Source: Halanaerobium sp. (lineage in GTDB: Bacteria; Bacillota; Halanaerobiia; Halanaerobiales; Halanaerobiaceae). Taken from it: a DNA stretch of 26,044 bases. The notes under the pieces were generated by a model, which was given only the letters and a program-made list of their open reading frames with translations, did not search any database and was not told the origin of the DNA. The stretch lies in contig QBLP01000006.1 of assembly GCA_003070825.1 (NCBI GenBank), forward strand, positions 1 to 26,044. The letters are read 5' to 3'. The stretch's first letter is position 1; the number at the start of each line of letters is the position of its first letter. The translations under genes and the position numbers were made by a program. Positions 7,625-13,947 of this stretch are shown here, piece by piece.

Positions 7625-9160
7625 TCAACCTCCCAGAACAAGCTCAATATATTTCTGTGGATTTAATAATTCAAAAATTGCTGTATTGACCGGGATTTCA
7701 AAAAGCTGATAACCCAGCCCGAAAAAAATAATCAGCAGAGTAAATGTATAAATCACACTTTTCATGGTATTTGTTGATTTAAAAAATGCCTTCAGTGAGA
7801 TAAGCTCTTCTTTTAAAGAAGGGCTCTCCGATTTTACTGTCTCATAGGCCTGAGAAATATAACGCAGATAATAAATTAGGGCAATGATACTGCCGGCAGC
7901 CACTACAAAAGCCCCAAAAAAATGTCTGGCCTTTAAAAAGGCAAGCAGCACATACCATTTGCTGACAAAACCAATCAGGGGCGGCATACCAATAGTTCCC
8001 AGACAGACAGTAATAAAAGCAATAAAGACCAGCCTGTTTTTATGGCCAATTCCTTTTAAGTCATCTATGTGGTGAGAAAGAGTGGTCTGCAGCAGGTAGC
8101 CGCTGCTTAAAAAGAGTCCTGATTTCATCATCAGGTGGGCAATAATATGCAGCATACCTCCATAAAAAGCAGCCTCTGTATTCAGCATCAGTACAGCCAG
8201 AATCATCCCAATATGGCCGATACTTGAGTAAGCAAGCATTTTCTTTAAGTTGTCAGCCTGGAGCGCAAAAACATGGCCGATTAAACTGGAGACCAAAGCC
8301 AGATCCAGCACAAAAGCACTCAAATGCAGCTCAACTAAGAAATCAAAGGCAATCATGGTCCAGAATAAACGCATAAATATGTAAAGATAAACTTTTAAGA
8401 GCACCCCGGAAAGCAGAGCACTGATTGGAGCCGGACAGGCACTGTGAGCCCGCGGCAGCCAGAAATGAATGGGGAAAATCCCGAGTTTAATAAGTAGAGC
8501 CAGCAGAAAGAAAATAATAATTGTCAGCTGCATCGGAGTTGAGATTAAAGCAAAAGATTCAGCCACTGCTGCCATTTTTAAGGTTCCCAGGTTAAAGTAG
8601 ATTAAGATAATCGAAATAAAGAAAAATACTCCCCCGGTAATTCCATAAAATAAATACTGCATTGCTGCCCTTGTTGTTTCCTCGGTTTTCTTAAAAGAAA
8701 TTAGAGGAGTTGTAAAAATAGTAATTGCTTCAATAAATAGATAAAGGGTAAAAAGATCAGCAGTCAGGATAGTTCCCTGAATTGAGGCCAGGACCAGAAA
8801 AAAGAGGCCAAAATACCTGTTCTCTTTATCCTTAATATACTGGGTTGAAAAGATAACAATTAAAAACACAGCTCCAGTCACTATTAGAGAAAAAAGCAGG
8901 CTCAAATTGTCCATCGCAAAATTAATTACAAAAGGAGTATCCTGATAGCCGATAGTGTACTGCAGAAAAAAATTGGAATTTTTGACCTGATCAAAATTAT
9001 AAATAAAGAGCGAGACTATTAAGTAAAGTTCAGCTCCAGCCCCAGAAACTGCTAAAAAATTGCGGACCCGCTGATTGAAGTCCCGGCTGAAATACATCAG
9101 CACTGCAGTCAGAGCAGGCAGGGTGATTAATAAAATTAATTCGATATTCATCCAGCTCAT
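7625..9160 (-). CDS. mrpD: Mrp antiporter subunit D, first copy
   Basis: This 511-residue polytopic protein is of the MrpD/NuoN antiporter type. Visible signature residues are the Glu in LYLFIEAITIF, the Lys in LLIKLGIFPIHFWLP, the loop HSACPAPISALLSG, the Lys in GVLLKVYLYIF and the His/Lys of LHIIAHLMMKSGLF. These line the proton or sodium channel in the family. Its ATG overlaps the TGA of mrpC by one base (TGATG), so translation is probably coupled. It is the closer match to standard MrpD by position, directly after MrpC. The next gene is a diverged tandem copy. Confidence 0.92.
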   Translation of the reverse strand: MSWMNIELILLITLPALTAVLMYFSRDFNQRVRNFLAVSGAGAELYLIVSLFIYNFDQVKNSNFFLQYTIGYQDTPFVINFAMDNLSLLFSLIVTGAVFLIVIFSTQYIKDKENRYFGLFFLVLASIQGTILTADLFTLYLFIEAITIFTTPLISFKKTEETTRAAMQYLFYGITGGVFFFISIILIYFNLGTLKMAAVAESFALISTPMQLTIIIFFLLALLIKLGIFPIHFWLPRAHSACPAPISALLSGVLLKVYLYIFMRLFWTMIAFDFLVELHLSAFVLDLALVSSLIGHVFALQADNLKKMLAYSSIGHIGMILAVLMLNTEAAFYGGMLHIIAHLMMKSGLFLSSGYLLQTTLSHHIDDLKGIGHKNRLVFIAFITVCLGTIGMPPLIGFVSKWYVLLAFLKARHFFGAFVVAAGSIIALIYYLRYISQAYETVKSESPSLKEELISLKAFFKSTNTMKSVIYTFTLLIIFFGLGYQLFEIPVNTAIFELLNPQKYIELVLGG

Positions 9161-9495
9161 CAGTCATTCAACCCCTCTAATTGATCCCGGTCGATTGTCC
9201 CACTAAATTTATTTAACTCAATAATTAAGGTTAAAAGCAGAGCTGCTGTACTGGCGCCAATAACTATTCCAGTTAGGGTTAAAGCCTGGGGTACAGGATC
9301 ATTGAACTTTGTCACTTCTTCGCCCATTTTATGAATAGCGACTTCGCCACCAATATCCGAAAAAGCAATAACCCAGAAAAAAACAGCTGCCTCCATTAAA
9401 TTTAAACCGATTACATTTTTAATTAAATTTGTTTTCATGATCAGAGCATAAAAGCCCAGCATAAAGAGGATAATAAATATTAAATTATTAAACAT
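9160..9495 (-). CDS. mrpC: Mrp antiporter subunit C (NuoK-like)
   Basis: This 111-residue membrane protein has three hydrophobic helices, as expected of MrpC/NuoK. It shows the family sequence GLNLMEAAVFF in helix 2 and DPVPQALTLTGIVIG before helix 3. A polar loop of about 25 residues (around 47-71) precedes the DPVPQ motif. The ATG overlaps the stop of the MrpB gene as TAATG, and its own stop overlaps the mrpD start. The product should join the membrane arm of the antiporter next to MrpB and MrpD. Confidence 0.94.
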   Translation of the reverse strand: MFNNLIFIILFMLGFYALIMKTNLIKNVIGLNLMEAAVFFWVIAFSDIGGEVAIHKMGEEVTKFNDPVPQALTLTGIVIGASTAALLLTLIIELNKFSGTIDRDQLEGLND

Positions 9496-10214
9496 TAAAA
9501 ATCCTCCTCAAAAGTTTTTTGAATCATACTGTAAAAAATTATCGCCAGTCCCGCCCCCACTTTAAAACCAACACCAATATTGATATAGGGAATACTGCCG
9601 GCAGAAATTAGAGTCCCAGTTTCTGCAGTTAAAAAGCCTAAGTTCTGTAAAAAGGCACCTTCCATTAAAATTCCGGCCAGTCCGAGTCCCAGAAAGGTCA
9701 GCGCCCCACCAGTCTCAAAAAGAGTTTTAGTTTGAGGACTGTAACGGCGGTAATCAAAGGCACTACCATAGACAATACTAAAAATAATTGAAATTGCAGC
9801 CAGAATTACTCCCCCCTGAAAACCTCCACCTGGAGTCAGGTGGCCGTGGGTAATTACATAAAAGCCAAAAAGAGCGATAAAGGGAGTCATAATCCCCAGG
9901 GTTCTTTTGACAATAAAAGAAAGTCCCTTAGAAGAAACAGGCAGCATCTTACGGGATAAAATAAGAACAATCCCACTGACTGCTCCAAAGATAACAGTAC
10001 TCTCCCCCAGCGAGTCAAAGGCCCGGTAATCATAAAGCACAGCAGTGATTAGATTAAGTGAACCTGTATCATTAAGCCCGGATTTGATAATATAATTAGA
10101 AAGCCCCTCATTTAAGCCCTGATATTCGGGCATCAGCGAAAAATTTTGATATAAAGCAAAGGCAACTCCGGTCAGCACTACTGAAATCATTATTTTTTTC
10201 ATCAATTTATTCAA
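9495..10214 (-). CDS. mrpB: MbhE-MrpB fusion subunit of the Mrp antiporter
   Basis: The 239 residues combine two pieces that are separate in many organisms. About residues 1-90 match the end of MrpA (MbhE of archaeal membrane-bound hydrogenase), with ITAVLYDYRAFDSLGESTVIF. About 100-235 are MrpB (MnhB), with RTLGIMTPFIALFGFYVI and THGHLTPGGGFQGGVILAA. Six or so membrane helices are apparent. The start is TTG at 10212-10214, with a GGAGGTG site about 7 nt upstream; a start further in would lose the first membrane helix. It follows the MbhD-like gene after 22 nt and overlaps mrpC by one base. The fusion indicates that the two parts lie side by side in the complex. Confidence 0.9.
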   Translation of the reverse strand: MNKLMKKIMISVVLTGVAFALYQNFSLMPEYQGLNEGLSNYIIKSGLNDTGSLNLITAVLYDYRAFDSLGESTVIFGAVSGIVLILSRKMLPVSSKGLSFIVKRTLGIMTPFIALFGFYVITHGHLTPGGGFQGGVILAAISIIFSIVYGSAFDYRRYSPQTKTLFETGGALTFLGLGLAGILMEGAFLQNLGFLTAETGTLISAGSIPYINIGVGFKVGAGLAIIFYSMIQKTFEEDF

Positions 10215-10236
10215 AATTTACACCTCCGGCTGAGTT

Positions 10237-10479
10237 TCAGTCGGAATCTCCGTGTCTTATCTGACTGATTGCACTCATAAAAATTGCTGTATTTAAACCA
10301 GCACCAATCACAGCTTCTGCCAGAGCAACATCGGCAGCCTTATGCAGCAGATATAATGCTGTTAAAACTAAAGAAAATATAGAGAGAAAAATTATAGAAA
10401 TCAGTTCTTCATCAAAATAAACAGCCATCAGTGCCGAAAAGACTAAAAATATGACCAGAATAATCTCCAGCACAGCCAT
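10237..10479 (-). CDS. MbhD-like subunit (MrpA C-terminal domain, DUF4040)
   Basis: This 80-residue protein has about three membrane helices and contains AADVALAEAVIGAGLNTAIF, the signature of the domain found at the C-terminal part of MrpA and as the free subunit MbhD in archaeal complexes. Here it is a free gene, so MrpA is split: this piece, the MbhE part fused to MrpB, and no linked N-terminal antiporter domain. The ATG overlaps the mrpG stop as TAATG. Confidence 0.88.
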   Translation of the reverse strand: MAVLEIILVIFLVFSALMAVYFDEELISIIFLSIFSLVLTALYLLHKAADVALAEAVIGAGLNTAIFMSAISQIRHGDSD

Positions 10480-10820
10480 TAAGCATCTCTCCCTAAATAA
10501 TCAGAATAAGCATCAATCTCATATTCTTCCGGCAGGGCAATCTGGCGCTTATAAGAAGCCCGGGCAATGGCATGGGTGGCCATCGGATTAGAAAAAAGAA
10601 AAAAGATTCCGATTAAAACTATCTTTGCACTCAAAAAGAGATCCCAGACATAAATTGCAGTTCCCATAGTTACCAGTACCGCAGAAATAGTCAGCACCAC
10701 CGCCCCGGCATGAATTCTGGTATAGACATCAGGAAATCTGAGCAGACCTAAAACTGTAACAATAGCAAAGGCGGAGCCGGTTATCATTAAAAAGTAGGAA
10801 ATAATTAATCTTAGAGTCAT
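10479..10820 (-). CDS. mrpG: Mrp antiporter subunit G
   Basis: This 113-residue protein has three predicted helices. It contains RFPDVYTRIHAGAVVLTISAV, which corresponds to the conserved YTRLHA segment of MrpG/MnhG/PhaG, and NPMATHAIARAS near the end, matching the family's P-x-x-x-HAIARA motif. Length and position after MrpF are normal. Start and stop each overlap a neighbour by one base (TAATG), showing tight translational coupling. Confidence 0.93.
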   Translation of the reverse strand: MTLRLIISYFLMITGSAFAIVTVLGLLRFPDVYTRIHAGAVVLTISAVLVTMGTAIYVWDLFLSAKIVLIGIFFLFSNPMATHAIARASYKRQIALPEEYEIDAYSDYLGRDA

Positions 10821-11077
10821 TATTTATACAGCTCCCCGTGTTCAAAGTATTTAGCATAAATCAACATATCAATAAAAAGCAGGACTGCATAGGCAAGTAC
10901 TATATCGACCAGCAGTGCTAAGTCATATTCTAAAGCAATCATCAGCATCACCAGTGACATAAAAATCCCTATTGTATCAGCGCCAATCAGCCTGTCAGTA
11001 ATTGTAGGCCCGATCACCACCCGGTAAGATACAATAATTGAAAGTATAGTGAAAAAAATAGCAAGTCCCATAATCAT
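10820..11077 (-). CDS. mrpF: Mrp antiporter subunit F
   Basis: This 85-residue protein has three helices. The segment GPTITDRLIGADTIG is the diagnostic MrpF/MnhF motif (GPT-x-x-DR-x-x-x-DT). Its ATG lies inside the end of mrpE (ATGA overlap of 4 bases), and its TAA shares a base with the mrpG start. A second ATG two codons in is possible but has no better ribosome site. Confidence 0.94.
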   Translation of the reverse strand: MIMGLAIFFTILSIIVSYRVVIGPTITDRLIGADTIGIFMSLVMLMIALEYDLALLVDIVLAYAVLLFIDMLIYAKYFEHGELYK

Positions 11078-11580
11078 CTAAAGATCACTCCTACCCAGCG
11101 CTCAAAACGAGCAATTATTTTCTTTTTCAACTCGGCCTCTTCCACTGTTTCCACGTCAATCCAGTGGATATAATAGGCCTTTTCGCTTCTATCATAGTCG
11201 AGAGTTAATGTTCCTGGAGTCAGTGTAATGAGATTGGCCAGCAGACTCAAACCAGTGATATCAGTAAGTTCAGTCTTAACTTTAACAATTCCAGGATTAA
11301 AGGAAGGATTTTTTTCAAAAACATGTTTGGAAACTTTTAAAGCAGCTGTTATCGCTTCATAAAAAAATACAGGAATAAACAATAATAAAAGTGCCAGCTT
11401 ACGCAGATAGTGATACCAGGGAAGTTTACGGTGAACTTCCCTGAATAACATATCACTAAAAAATAGTGTTACCAGAAGTGAAGCTGCACTGCCTATTATT
11501 AAAACATCTACCGTTATTTTTCCTGCAAAGATAAACCAGACAATTAATAAAAAGATAAAGGCAGAAAATTTCTGCAGCAT
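11074..11580 (-). CDS. mrpE: Mrp antiporter subunit E
   Basis: This 168-residue protein has two to three N-terminal helices and a soluble C-terminal part. It carries the MrpE signature GIVKVKTELTDITGLSLLAN, then LTPGTLTLDYD and YIHWIDVET. It is the first gene of the antiporter operon, in the order E-F-G-MbhD-MbhE/B-C-D-D-D, which resembles the archaeal MBH modular layout more than the classic ABCDEFG order. The ATG has an excellent GGAGGTG site 6 nt upstream. Only 17 nt separate it from the alcohol dehydrogenase stop, with no terminator between. Confidence 0.93.
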   Translation of the reverse strand: MLQKFSAFIFLLIVWFIFAGKITVDVLIIGSAASLLVTLFFSDMLFREVHRKLPWYHYLRKLALLLLFIPVFFYEAITAALKVSKHVFEKNPSFNPGIVKVKTELTDITGLSLLANLITLTPGTLTLDYDRSEKAYYIHWIDVETVEEAELKKKIIARFERWVGVIFR

Positions 11581-11597
11581 TTAGGCACCTCCAGCCA

Positions 11598-12764
11598 TTA
11601 TTTTAGTGCACTCTTATATATATTTAAGACATCTTCTGTATCTAAATTGACAAAGTTACCGATCGGTCCATTTTCAGTTGCTTTCTGTGCCATTTCTTCC
11701 AGTCTGTCGGCTGGAATATCAAGTTCCTCCAGAGTAACCGGCATTCCAATCGAGCTAAAGAATTCTTTTGTCCTTTTAATTCCCTGGCGGGCTGTCCATT
11801 CTAAATCCTTAAAGTCAGGATCTACACCCCAGACTCTGACGGCAAACTGAGCAAAACGCTCTAAATCATGCTGATAAACATAGTTCATCCAGGCCGGGAA
11901 AACAACTGCCAGACCGGCACCGTGAGCAACATCGTAAATACCGCTCAGCTCATGCTCAATCCCGTGGGAGGACCAGTCTTCTTCTCTACCGGTTCCCAGT
12001 AAATTGTTGTGGGCAATTGTTCCAGTCCACATAACTTCAGCTCTGGCCGCATAATCTTCGTTATCCTCAAGTACAACCGGGACATTCTTAATAATTGTTT
12101 TTAAAGCCTGTTCTGATAATCTATCGGTCAATTCTACATTTTCTGTATTGGTAAAGTATCTCTCCATTATGTGAGCCATAATATCTACTGCACCACAGGC
12201 AGTCTGATAATTTGGGAGAGTAAAGGTAATCTCAGGGTTCATAATTGCAAACTGAGGTCTGATTAGCTCAGAGCCAATATCTCTTTTGTACATTCCCTCC
12301 ATTTTTGTAACTACAGCACTGTCACTGGATTCACTTCCGGCAGCAGGAATAGTTAAAACTACCCCAATTGGCAGCGCCTCTGTAATTTCGGCCTCTCTGG
12401 TAAAGAAATCCCAGACATCTCCATCATAAAAATAACCAACGGAAATTGCCTTGGCTGAATCAATTACACTTCCTCCACCAACTGCCAGGATAAAGTCTAC
12501 ATTTTCCTCCTGAGCCAGTTCAATTCCTTCTTTAACAAGTGAAAGTTTTGGGTTAGGCTCAACTCCACCCAGTTCAACATATTCAACCCCTGCTTTTTCC
12601 AGAGATTTAACTACTTTATCATAAGTTCCATACTTTTTGATACTGCCGCCACCGTAGTGCAGCAGCACCTTAGATCCGTGTTTGGCTGTATATTCACCGA
12701 CTTCTTCTTCAGTACCCTTACCAAAAACTATCTTAGTTGTGTTCTGAAAAGTAAAATTCTGCAT
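11598..12764 (-). CDS. iron-type alcohol dehydrogenase, BdhA/YqhD butanol dehydrogenase family
   Basis: This 388-residue cytosolic group III alcohol dehydrogenase reduces aldehydes to alcohols with NAD(P)H. The nucleotide site shows GGGS at 38-41 and GGGSVIDSAK from 96. The metal ligands are D194 and H198 (in DIMAHIMERY), H267 and H281, the same spacing as in characterised bacterial butanol dehydrogenases. Length is standard. The ATG has an AGGAGGG site. It leads directly into the antiporter operon with a 17-nt gap, so the two are probably on one transcript. A TATAAT box and a cre-like palindrome precede it, suggesting catabolite control. Substrate and NADH/NADPH preference cannot be told from sequence alone. 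Confidence 0.93.
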   Translation of the reverse strand: MQNFTFQNTTKIVFGKGTEEEVGEYTAKHGSKVLLHYGGGSIKKYGTYDKVVKSLEKAGVEYVELGGVEPNPKLSLVKEGIELAQEENVDFILAVGGGSVIDSAKAISVGYFYDGDVWDFFTREAEITEALPIGVVLTIPAAGSESSDSAVVTKMEGMYKRDIGSELIRPQFAIMNPEITFTLPNYQTACGAVDIMAHIMERYFTNTENVELTDRLSEQALKTIIKNVPVVLEDNEDYAARAEVMWTGTIAHNNLLGTGREEDWSSHGIEHELSGIYDVAHGAGLAVVFPAWMNYVYQHDLERFAQFAVRVWGVDPDFKDLEWTARQGIKRTKEFFSSIGMPVTLEELDIPADRLEEMAQKATENGPIGNFVNLDTEDVLNIYKSALK

Positions 12765-12833
12765 AAATTGACCCTCCTAATTTTAGAATAAATAAAATTC
12801 ATTATTCAGCTTTAACAAATTGCTAAAATTTAC

Positions 12834-12851
12834 TTTGAAAATGTTTTCAAA
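12834..12851. promoter_or_regulatory. cre-like operator (CcpA type) upstream of the alcohol dehydrogenase
   Basis: TTTGAAAATGTTTTCAAA is a perfect 8+2+8 palindrome. Its core TGAAAATGTTTTCA differs at one position (T for C at the centre) from the Bacillus cre consensus TGWAANCGNTNWCA. It lies about 22 nt downstream of a TATAAT box on the minus strand and about 70 nt before the dehydrogenase ATG, a place where a bound repressor would block transcription. Confidence 0.5.
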
Positions 12852-12872
12852 TAATAAATATCGATTATTTAA

Positions 12873-12902
12873 ATTATATCATAAACTTTTTAGATAATTC
12901 CA
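12873..12902 (-). promoter_or_regulatory. possible promoter for alcohol dehydrogenase and antiporter operon
   Basis: On the minus strand a perfect TATAAT lies at 12873-12878. The -35 position is poor: TGGAAT at 12897-12902 with an 18-nt spacer. The -10 box and the cre-like site downstream support a start near 12866. The stretch 12765-12915 has no gene. A 6-bp hairpin at 12898-12914 just after the phosphodiesterase stop lacks a T run. Confidence 0.35.
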
Positions 12903-12915
12903 TTAAATATGGAAA

Positions 12916-13947
12916 TTAATTATTATTTTTTTCCTCATCAGAGTCCTGCTCACTTTCTTGCTCATCATTTTCTAGGATTTCATCACCAAACTCACCCACA
13001 TTTTCCCCTAATTCCTGAACTCTGTCATAAAAGTTGGCCAGCATTTCAGGTCGATCTGTAATATAGCCATCAGCGCTGAACCAGGAAAATATCTTCAACT
13101 GCCAGGAACGGTTAATCACATAGGGAAAAACAAATAAGCCTCTTTTGTGAGCAGCCCCTATATACCAGGGAAAACTAACATGACCCTTGGGACCAATGCC
13201 GTCGGCAACTTCTTCTGTTATATCAAGCCAGCCCTGCCAGCGCCTGGGCGAAACAAAATTCCTCCTGGTCAAAAGTATCCGCGGTGAATCAGGCCGCAGT
13301 TCTGAGAGCCTTTTTAGACTTGCCGGTGAAAAGGACAGAAAAAGTACCCTGGGAGGCTCAGACTCTTTTTCATCAATCTTCTGCTCTTCCAGTTGATTAA
13401 CAATTTCTTCTTCAATTCCCTCATACAGATAGGGACTCTTTAATTCCAGGGCCAGTCCAATCCCTGTATTAACAGGATCAACAAATTCTAATACCTCCTG
13501 CAGGGTCATAATAGTTAGTTCACTGAAGGAATCTTTAGCCCGCTCAGAATAGCTTATATTAAACCAGGCTCCATAATTTAACTGTCTCAATTCCGCCAGG
13601 GTGAAATTCTGCAGCTCATAGCTCTTTTTTTCCGGAAATACCTGACTGGCATCAGTCAGCCGCAGAAGATTGGTATCGTGAAATATAACCAGTTCTCCGT
13701 CTTTGGTCCGCTGAACATCAAGTTCAATATAATCAACACCGCTCTCCAGAGCCATTTTGACAGCAGGAAGAGTGGACTCAGGAGCATTATATGATGCCCC
13801 TCTGTGAGCTACCAGAACCGGGTAGTCAAAATTATATTTTTTGATAATTTCTTTACCCAGGCGGGAAGGTCGAATTAAATAATAGAATTCAAAATATATT
13901 ACTGCAAATATTAAAATTAATGCGGTAATTATTATAAAATATTTAAT
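12916..13947 (-). CDS. membrane-anchored glycerophosphodiester phosphodiesterase with apparent AUU start
   Basis: This GDPD-family enzyme cleaves glycerophosphodiesters to glycerol-3-phosphate and an alcohol. The frame begins before the first ATG (13755), because the essential HRG motif (H48, R49 of AHRGASYNAPES) is encoded upstream of it. E75, D77 and H90 (IELDVQ...FHD) complete the catalytic set. Residues 4-24 form one membrane helix, so the domain is tethered. No ATG, GTG or TTG exists in frame between an upstream TGA and the HRG motif. ATT at 13945-13947 lies 7 nt after GGAGG and overlaps the upstream stop as TAATT, in place of the TAATG seen at other junctions. Length is then 343 aa with an acidic tail. 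Its neighbour makes or modifies glycerol-phosphate polymers, so turnover of those is likely. Confidence 0.8.
   Translation of the reverse strand: MKYFIIITALILIFAVIYFEFYYLIRPSRLGKEIIKKYNFDYPVLVAHRGASYNAPESTLPAVKMALESGVDYIELDVQRTKDGELVIFHDTNLLRLTDASQVFPEKKSYELQNFTLAELRQLNYGAWFNISYSERAKDSFSELTIMTLQEVLEFVDPVNTGIGLALELKSPYLYEGIEEEIVNQLEEQKIDEKESEPPRVLFLSFSPASLKRLSELRPDSPRILLTRRNFVSPRRWQGWLDITEEVADGIGPKGHVSFPWYIGAAHKRGLFVFPYVINRSWQLKIFSWFSADGYITDRPEMLANFYDRVQELGENVGEFGDEILENDEQESEQDSDEEKNNN

Noticed and set aside
12898..12914. Hairpin TTCCAT/ATGGAA after the phosphodiesterase stop
   Set aside because: The stem is six base pairs, AT-rich and without a T run, so it is not a convincing terminator.
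12916..13755. Phosphodiesterase starting at the first ATG (13755)
   Set aside because: It would drop the HRG catalytic motif and the membrane helix, which are clearly encoded in the same frame just upstream.
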